This document shows positions 60,301 through 64,000 of a stretch of 64,000 nt of DNA, piece by piece. The notes under the pieces are model-generated. The model was not told the DNA's origin. It worked only from the letters and a program-made list of their open reading frames with translations, and did no database searches. The stretch lies in NCBI RefSeq assembly GCF_046630445.1, contig NC_092343.1, forward strand, positions 133,293,501 through 133,357,500, written 5' to 3'. Both the position numbers and the translations under genes were made by a program. Source of the stretch: Rutidosis leptorrhynchoides. Taxonomy: Eukaryota > Streptophyta > Magnoliopsida > Asterales > Asteraceae. Position 1 is the first letter of the stretch, and the number at the start of each line of letters is the position of its first letter.

Positions 60301-61927
60301 GCTTCGTGTTGCCCTTTTCTCCGTACACCATTAAGGGTTTTCCTTTTTCTCGTATAATGCGAATTGCATTTTTGTAACAAACGATCTCCGCTTTCACTTC
60401 TTTCAACCAGTCCATACCGATTATCACATCAAAACTCCCTAACTCTACTGGTATCAAATCAATCTTAAATGTTTCGCTAACCAGTTTAATTTCTCGATTC
60501 CGACATATATTATCTGCTGAAATTAATTTACCATTTGCTAATTCGAGTAAAAATTTACTATCCAAAGGCGTCAATGGACAACTTAATTTAGCACAAAAAT
60601 CTCTACTCATATAGCTTCTATCCACACCCGAATCAAATAAAACGTAAGCAGATTTATTGTCAATAAGAAACGTACCCGTAACAAGCTCCGGGTCTTCCTG
60701 TGCCTCTACCGCATTAATATTGAAAACTCTTCCACGGCCTTGCCCATTCGTGTTCTCCTGGTTCGGGCAATTTCTAATAATGTGGCCTGGTTTTCCACAT
60801 TTATAACAAACTACATTGGCATAACTTGCTCCGACACTCCTTGCTCCGCCATTACTCGTTCCGACACCATTTGTTCCTTTCGTTCTATTAACCCCTGGTC
60901 CGTAGACCTCACACTTCGCCGCGCTATGACCATTTCTTTTACACTTGTTGCAAAATTTGGTGCAGAACCCCGAGTGATTCTTTTCACACCTTTGGCATAG
61001 TTGCTTCTGATTGTTGTTGTTATTGTTGCGGTTATTATTGTTGTTGGGATGATTGTTGTAGTTGCTGTTGTTGTTGTTGTTGTTGTTGTTGTTGGGCCGT
61101 TTGTTGTAGTTGCAATTGATGTTGCGATTGTTGGGATAATTGTTGCGATTATTGTTGTAATTGCTGTTGTTGTTGTATTGGTGATTCTTATCACCGTTTT
61201 CCTCCCACTTTCTTTTGACTTGCTTCACATTGGCCTCTTCAGCAGTCTGTTCTTTAATTCTTTCTTCAATCTGGTTCACTAGTTTGTGAGCCATTCTACA
61301 TGCCTGTTGTATGGAGGCGGGCTCGTGTGAACTTATATCTTCTTGGATTCTTTCCGGTAATCCTTTCACAAACGCGTCGATCTTCTCTTCCTCATCTTCG
61401 AATGCTCCCGGACACAATAGGCACAATTCTGTGAATCGTCTTTCGTACGTGGTAATATCAAATCCTTGGGTTCGTAACCCTCTAAGTTCTGTCTTGAGCT
61501 TATTGACCTCGGTTCTGGGACGGTACTTCTCGTTCATCAAGTGCTTGAATGCTGACCACGGTAGTGCGTACGCATCATCTTGTCCCACTTGCTCTAGATA
61601 GGTATTCCACCATGTTAACGCAGAACCTGTGAAGGTATGCGTAGCGTACTTCACTTTGTCCTCTTCAGTACACTTACTTATGGCAAACACCGATTCAACC
61701 TTCTCGGTCCACCGTTTCAATCCGATCGGTCCTTCGGTTCCATCAAATTCCAAAGGTTTGCAGGCAGTGAATTCTTTGTAGGTGCATCCTACACGATTTC
61801 CTGTACTGCTAGATCCAAGGTTATTGTTGGTATGTAGCGCAGCCTGTACTGCGGCTATGTTTGAAGCTAGAAAAGTACGGAATTCCTCTTCATTCATATT
61901 CACGGTGTGTCGAGTAGTCGGTGCCAT
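57347..61927 (-). CDS. G2 Gag-Pol polyprotein (about 1526 aa)
   Basis: A single uninterrupted frame. The start is taken at MAPTTRHTV (61927) rather than the in-frame ATG 12 codons upstream, because the TTTTGAAGGAA context is shared with Gypsy X gag. Residues below count from the upstream ATG. Gag core has ALTWWNTY. An Asn-rich stretch precedes two zinc knuckles ([28 protein letters not shown]). Protease has DSGVDRSY (about 444). Reverse transcriptase has FIDDILIY (about 780). RNase H has [10 protein letters not shown] and ADALSR. Integrase has an HHCC region, then MDFITK (about 1184), SDRDGRF (about 1245) and SERTIQ (about 1281). A chromodomain-like tail has [16 protein letters not shown] (about 1500). 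This places it with Tekay/Del chromoviruses. Confidence 0.96.
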   Translation of the reverse strand: MAPTTRHTVNMNEEEFRTFLASNIAAVQAALHTNNNLGSSSTGNRVGCTYKEFTACKPLEFDGTEGPIGLKRWTEKVESVFAISKCTEEDKVKYATHTFTGSALTWWNTYLEQVGQDDAYALPWSAFKHLMNEKYRPRTEVNKLKTELRGLRTQGFDITTYERRFTELCLLCPGAFEDEEEKIDAFVKGLPERIQEDISSHEPASIQQACRMAHKLVNQIEERIKEQTAEEANVKQVKRKWEENGDKNHQYNNNSNYNNNRNNYPNNRNINCNYNKRPNNNNNNNNNSNYNNHPNNNNNRNNNNNNQKQLCQRCEKNHSGFCTKFCNKCKRNGHSAAKCEVYGPGVNRTKGTNGVGTSNGGARSVGASYANVVCYKCGKPGHIIRNCPNQENTNGQGRGRVFNINAVEAQEDPELVTGTFLIDNKSAYVLFDSGVDRSYMSRDFCAKLSCPLTPLDSKFLLELANGKLISADNICRNREIKLVSETFKIDLIPVELGSFDVIIGMDWLKEVKAEIVCYKNAIRIIREKGKPLMVYGEKGNTKLHLISNLKAQKLIRKGCYAVLAHVEKVQTEEKSINDVPIAKEFPDVFPKELPGLPPHRSVEFQIDLVPGAAPIARAPYRLAPSEMKELQSQLQELLERGFIRPSTSPWGAPVLFVKKKDGTFRLCIDYRELNKLTIKNRYPLPRIDDLFDQLQGSSVYSKIDLRSGYHQMRVKEDDIPKTAFRTRYGHYEFMVMPFGLTNAPAVFMDLMNRVCGPYLDKFVIVFIDDILIYSKNDQEHGEHLRKVLEVLRKEELYAKFSKCAFWLEEVQFLGHIVNKEGIKVDPAKIETVEKWETPKTPKHIRQFLGLAGYYRRFIQDFSRIAKPLTALTHKGKKFEWNDEQEKAFQLLKKKLTTAPILSLPEGNDDFVIYCDASKQGLGCVLMQRTKVIAYASRQLKIHEQNYTTHDLELGAVVFALKTWRHYLYGVKSIIYTDHKSLQHIFNQKQLNMRQRRWIELLNDYDFEIRYHPGKANVVADALSRKDREPIRVKSMNIMIHNNITTQIKEAQQGVLKEGNLKDEIPKGSEKHLNIREDGTRYRAERIWVPKFGDMREMVLREAHKTRYSIHPGTGKMYKDLKKHFWWPGMKADVAKYVGECLTCSKVKAEHQKPSGLLQQPEIPEWKWENITMDFITKLPRTASGFDTIWVIVDRLTKSAHFLPIREDDKMEKLARLYLKEVVSRHGIPISIISDRDGRFISRFWQTLQQALGTRLDMSTAYHPQTDGQSERTIQTLEDMLRACVIDFGNSWDRHLPLAEFSYNNSYHSSIEMAPFEALYGRKCRSPICWSEVGDRQITGPEIIQETTEKIIQIQQRLKTAQSRQKSYADIKRKDIEFEIGEMVMLKVAPWKGVVRFGKRGKLNPRYIGPFKIIDRVGTVAYRLELPQQLAAVHNTFHVSNLKKCFAKEDLTIPLDEIQINEKLQFIEEPVEIMDREVKRLKQNKIPIVKVRWNARRGPEFTWEREDQMKKKYPHLFPEDSSTPSTA

Positions 61928-62057
61928 TTCCTTCAAAATAGTTAAATGGAACAAGTTAATCATACAGAATATTAAGAGTAGTTAATAGTATTTCGTAGCA
62001 TAATATGAACTCATTTATAAAAGCTTTTTATTCATATTAGCGTTTTATAAGTTTAAA

Positions 62058-62092
62058 TTCGGGTAGTACCTACCCGTTAAGTTCATACTTAG
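62058..62092 (-). repeat. PPT/LTR-junction-like remnant, G2 copy
   Basis: The reverse complement of the G1 remnant at 28259-28292 (AACGGGTAGGTACT then ACCCGAATTT), in the same place between the F-box ORF and gag. Confidence 0.7.
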
Positions 62093-62268
62093 TAGCTAAT
62101 ATACAATTCAACTACTACAATTCTATATGAAAAACTGATTGTAATAATATTTCGCGTTCAAACTTTTATACAATATTTTACAAACTTACAATACCGCTTA
62201 TTTTACATAAAGCATGAAATATAGCACACAATAACTTTGATACAAGATAGTTGTGAAGACAATTCTAG

Positions 62269-62952
62269 CTAGTACACAAGTCGTTCGGCAAAGGCAATAA
62301 AGACACGTAATTCATACGTCCAGAAACAAGTCATGCATTCTGGTTTTACTAGGACTACTTCCCATCCTTGGTCTTGTGCAACATAACCGTTATGGCCGTT
62401 GATAAGACAGCGTGTTGTAACGTCATCAAAGGGACGAGGGTTACGTAATGTCCAACAGTCCCGTAATAATCTAAAAACCTCATTTCTTACCCCAATTACC
62501 GACTCCGTCACTTGTGGAAACGTTTTGTTTAATAGTTGTAGCCCGATGTTCTTGTTCTCACTTTGGTGAGAAGCGAACATTACTAATCCGTAAGCATAAC
62601 ATGCTTCTTTATGTTGCATGTTAGCCGCTTTTTCTAAATCACGAAGTCCAATATTCGGATATATTGAGTCAAAATAATTTCTTAACCCGTTGCGTAAAAT
62701 AGCATTTGGGTTCCCCGCAATATATGCGTCAAAGTAAACACATCGTAACTTATGGGTTTCCCAATGTGATATCCCCCATCTTTCAAACGAAAGTCTCTTA
62801 TAAACCAAGACATTCTTGGAACGTTCTTCGAATGTCTTACAAACTGATCTCGCCTTAAATAGTTGTGCCGAAGAATTCTGGCCGACTCTAGACAAGATTT
62901 CATCAATCATGTCTCCGGGTAGGTCTCTTAAAATATTGGGTTGTCTATCCAT
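62269..62952 (-). CDS. F-box protein ORF carried by Gypsy G2 (227 aa)
   Basis: The same protein as the G1 ORF at 27387-28070, with one residue difference (R in IGLRDLEKA). The F-box-like N-terminus, Sel1-like helical stretch and Cys-containing tail are all kept. TTTTACAG precedes the ATG in the same way. Two independent element copies keep the full frame while G1's gag-pol has broken. That fits recent spread from an intact source, but does not by itself prove selection. Confidence 0.82.
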   Translation of the reverse strand: MDRQPNILRDLPGDMIDEILSRVGQNSSAQLFKARSVCKTFEERSKNVLVYKRLSFERWGISHWETHKLRCVYFDAYIAGNPNAILRNGLRNYFDSIYPNIGLRDLEKAANMQHKEACYAYGLVMFASHQSENKNIGLQLLNKTFPQVTESVIGVRNEVFRLLRDCWTLRNPRPFDDVTTRCLINGHNGYVAQDQGWEVVLVKPECMTCFWTYELRVFIAFAERLVY

Positions 62953-63089
62953 TTTGCGTTTTTATACTGTAAAATAGACAAGAGTTAGATTCATAAAAAA
63001 AATACTTATTAATACAAGCAATTTTTACATATATCATAAAGCATAAGCACACTACATTACATATATTACACCACATGAATACAACTATC

Positions 63090-63704
63090 TTATTCCGACT
63101 CGCTTGTTTCTTCTTCTTCGGTTTTGGTTCGTTTTGCCAAGTTTCTAGGGATATATGATTTTCCCCTAATACGAGCCGTCGTTATCCACATTGGTTTAGA
63201 AAAACCTGGTGGTTTAGAGGTTCCCGGGTCATTGTTACAACTTAAGGACTTCGGGGGTTGACGATACATATAAAGTTCATCGGGGTTGGAATTAGATTTC
63301 TCTATTTTTATGCCCTTTCCCTTATTATTTTCTTTTGCCTTTTTAAATTCAGTTGGGGTAATTTCTATAACATCATCGGAATTCTCGTCGGAATCCGATT
63401 CATCGGAGAATTGGTAATCCTCCCAATATTTTGCTTCTTTGGCGGAAACACCATTGACCATAATTAACCTTGGTCGGTTGGTTGAGGATTTTCTTTTACT
63501 TAACCGTTTTATTATTTCCCCCACCGGTTCTATTTCTTCATCCGGTTCCGATTCTTCTTCCGGTTCCGATTCTTCTTCCGGTTCCGACTCTTCTTCCGGT
63601 TCCTCTTCGGGAACTTGTGAATCAGTCCACGAATCATTCCAATTTACATTTGACTCTTCATTATTATTAGGTGAGTCAATGGGACTTGTTCTAGAGGTAG
63701 ACAT
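63090..63704 (-). CDS. Acidic ORF1 of Gypsy G2 (204 aa, function unknown)
   Basis: The counterpart of 26635-27249, of equal length. Changes are mostly in the EEESEP repeats (one unit reads DEEIEP) plus DESDSDE for DESNSDE and K for T in RIRGKSYIP. It lies between the primer-binding site and the F-box ORF. No recognised domain. The acidic, Ser-rich N-terminus is likely disordered. Confidence 0.75.
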   Translation of the reverse strand: MSTSRTSPIDSPNNNEESNVNWNDSWTDSQVPEEEPEEESEPEEESEPEEESEPDEEIEPVGEIIKRLSKRKSSTNRPRLIMVNGVSAKEAKYWEDYQFSDESDSDENSDDVIEITPTEFKKAKENNKGKGIKIEKSNSNPDELYMYRQPPKSLSCNNDPGTSKPPGFSKPMWITTARIRGKSYIPRNLAKRTKTEEEETSESE

Positions 63705-63913
63705 CTATCACATAATATCAAACACGTTAAGAGATTAATATATCACATAATATTCACATGTTAAAAATATATAGTTTCCAATAAAATTTGTTAAACAATC
63801 ATTTTTCAAGTAAACACGGTCGAAGTCCAGACTCACTAATGCATCCTAACAAACTCGATAAGACACACTAATGCAAAATTCTGGTTCTCTAAGACCAACG
63901 CTCGGATACCAAC

Positions 63914-64000
63914 TGAAATGTCCCGTTCTTATTGATTAAAAACGTTCCATATTAATTGATTTCGTTGCGAGGTTTTGACCTCTATATGAGACGTTTTTCA
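63914..64000 (-). repeat. G2 5' LTR, only the inner end in the window
   Basis: Reverse complement of the LTR end (...GGGACATTTCA), next to the primer-binding site. It continues beyond the window. Confidence 0.9.

Larger units (their letters stand above)
54060..64000 (-). mobile_element. Gypsy element G2, intact relative of G1 (runs off the window)
   Basis: A minus-strand element with 3' LTR (54060-57311), gag-pol in one open frame, F-box ORF, acidic ORF, primer-binding site (about 63895-63913) and the first 87 bases of the 5' LTR (63914-64000). The rest of the 5' LTR and the right target duplication lie outside. The left flank CCATG (54055-54059) is the expected duplication. All four ORFs are intact, so this copy could be autonomous. 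Confidence 0.95.

Overview
The window is plant nuclear DNA made almost entirely of nested transposable elements. I see no host gene in its native context and no tRNA or rRNA gene. The organism is probably a eudicot. The long LTRs starting TGTAGTGACCCGAAC, the Tekay-type chromovirus polyprotein and the AT-rich nested layout suggest Asteraceae, but that is inference from general familiarity with such repeats.

Layout. (1) Block A, 1-18166: an old broken Copia element (about 1-4776) is cut by the start of a long Gypsy LTR, called LTR-X here. LTR-X holds an 852-bp non-autonomous hAT element (5068-5919) and a Helitron-like element (about 7551-17213). An intact young Copia (10592-16425, identical 320-bp LTRs, TSD AAATG) sits inside the Helitron. 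(2) 18167-20444: a 64-bp tandem repeat with spacers, then a mosaic of shorter duplicated modules. (3) Block B, 20445-25986: a near-identical second copy of the first 5.5 kb of block A. (4) Gypsy G1, about 25986-36321: a Tekay-type element with a truncated 5' LTR and a frameshift between gag and pol. (5) Block C, 36322-43952: a near-identical copy of block A from 4736 to 18166, without the Copia, so it preserves the empty Copia site. LTR-X continues to about 44989 and leads into the decayed interior of Gypsy X (PBS, acidic ORF, gag) to 47436. (6) 47437-54059: LTR-X fragments that keep the empty hAT and Helitron sites, a foldback MITE, part of another LTR and a reverse-oriented LTR-Y containing a hairpin array. 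(7) Gypsy G2, 54060-64000 and beyond, minus strand: an intact G1-family element with an uninterrupted gag-pol frame.

The most notable feature is that G1 and G2 carry two extra ORFs between the primer-binding site and gag. One is an acidic 204-aa protein. The other is a 227-aa F-box protein that resembles plant F-box proteins of the At2g35280 type. Both are full length in both copies. A remnant that looks like this family's own polypurine-tract/LTR junction lies between the F-box ORF and gag, which hints at how the module was acquired. Splice-acceptor-like sequence precedes each ORF. The related but decayed Gypsy X has the acidic ORF and the same leader signals, but no F-box ORF that I could find.

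Order of events read from the sequence: Copia fragment, then LTR-X insertion, then hAT and Helitron insertion, then block duplication, then Copia insertion into copy A and Gypsy G1 insertion near the start of block C, then an exchange that fused block B to the inside of the G1 5' LTR. A haplotype or assembly artefact could mimic part of this.
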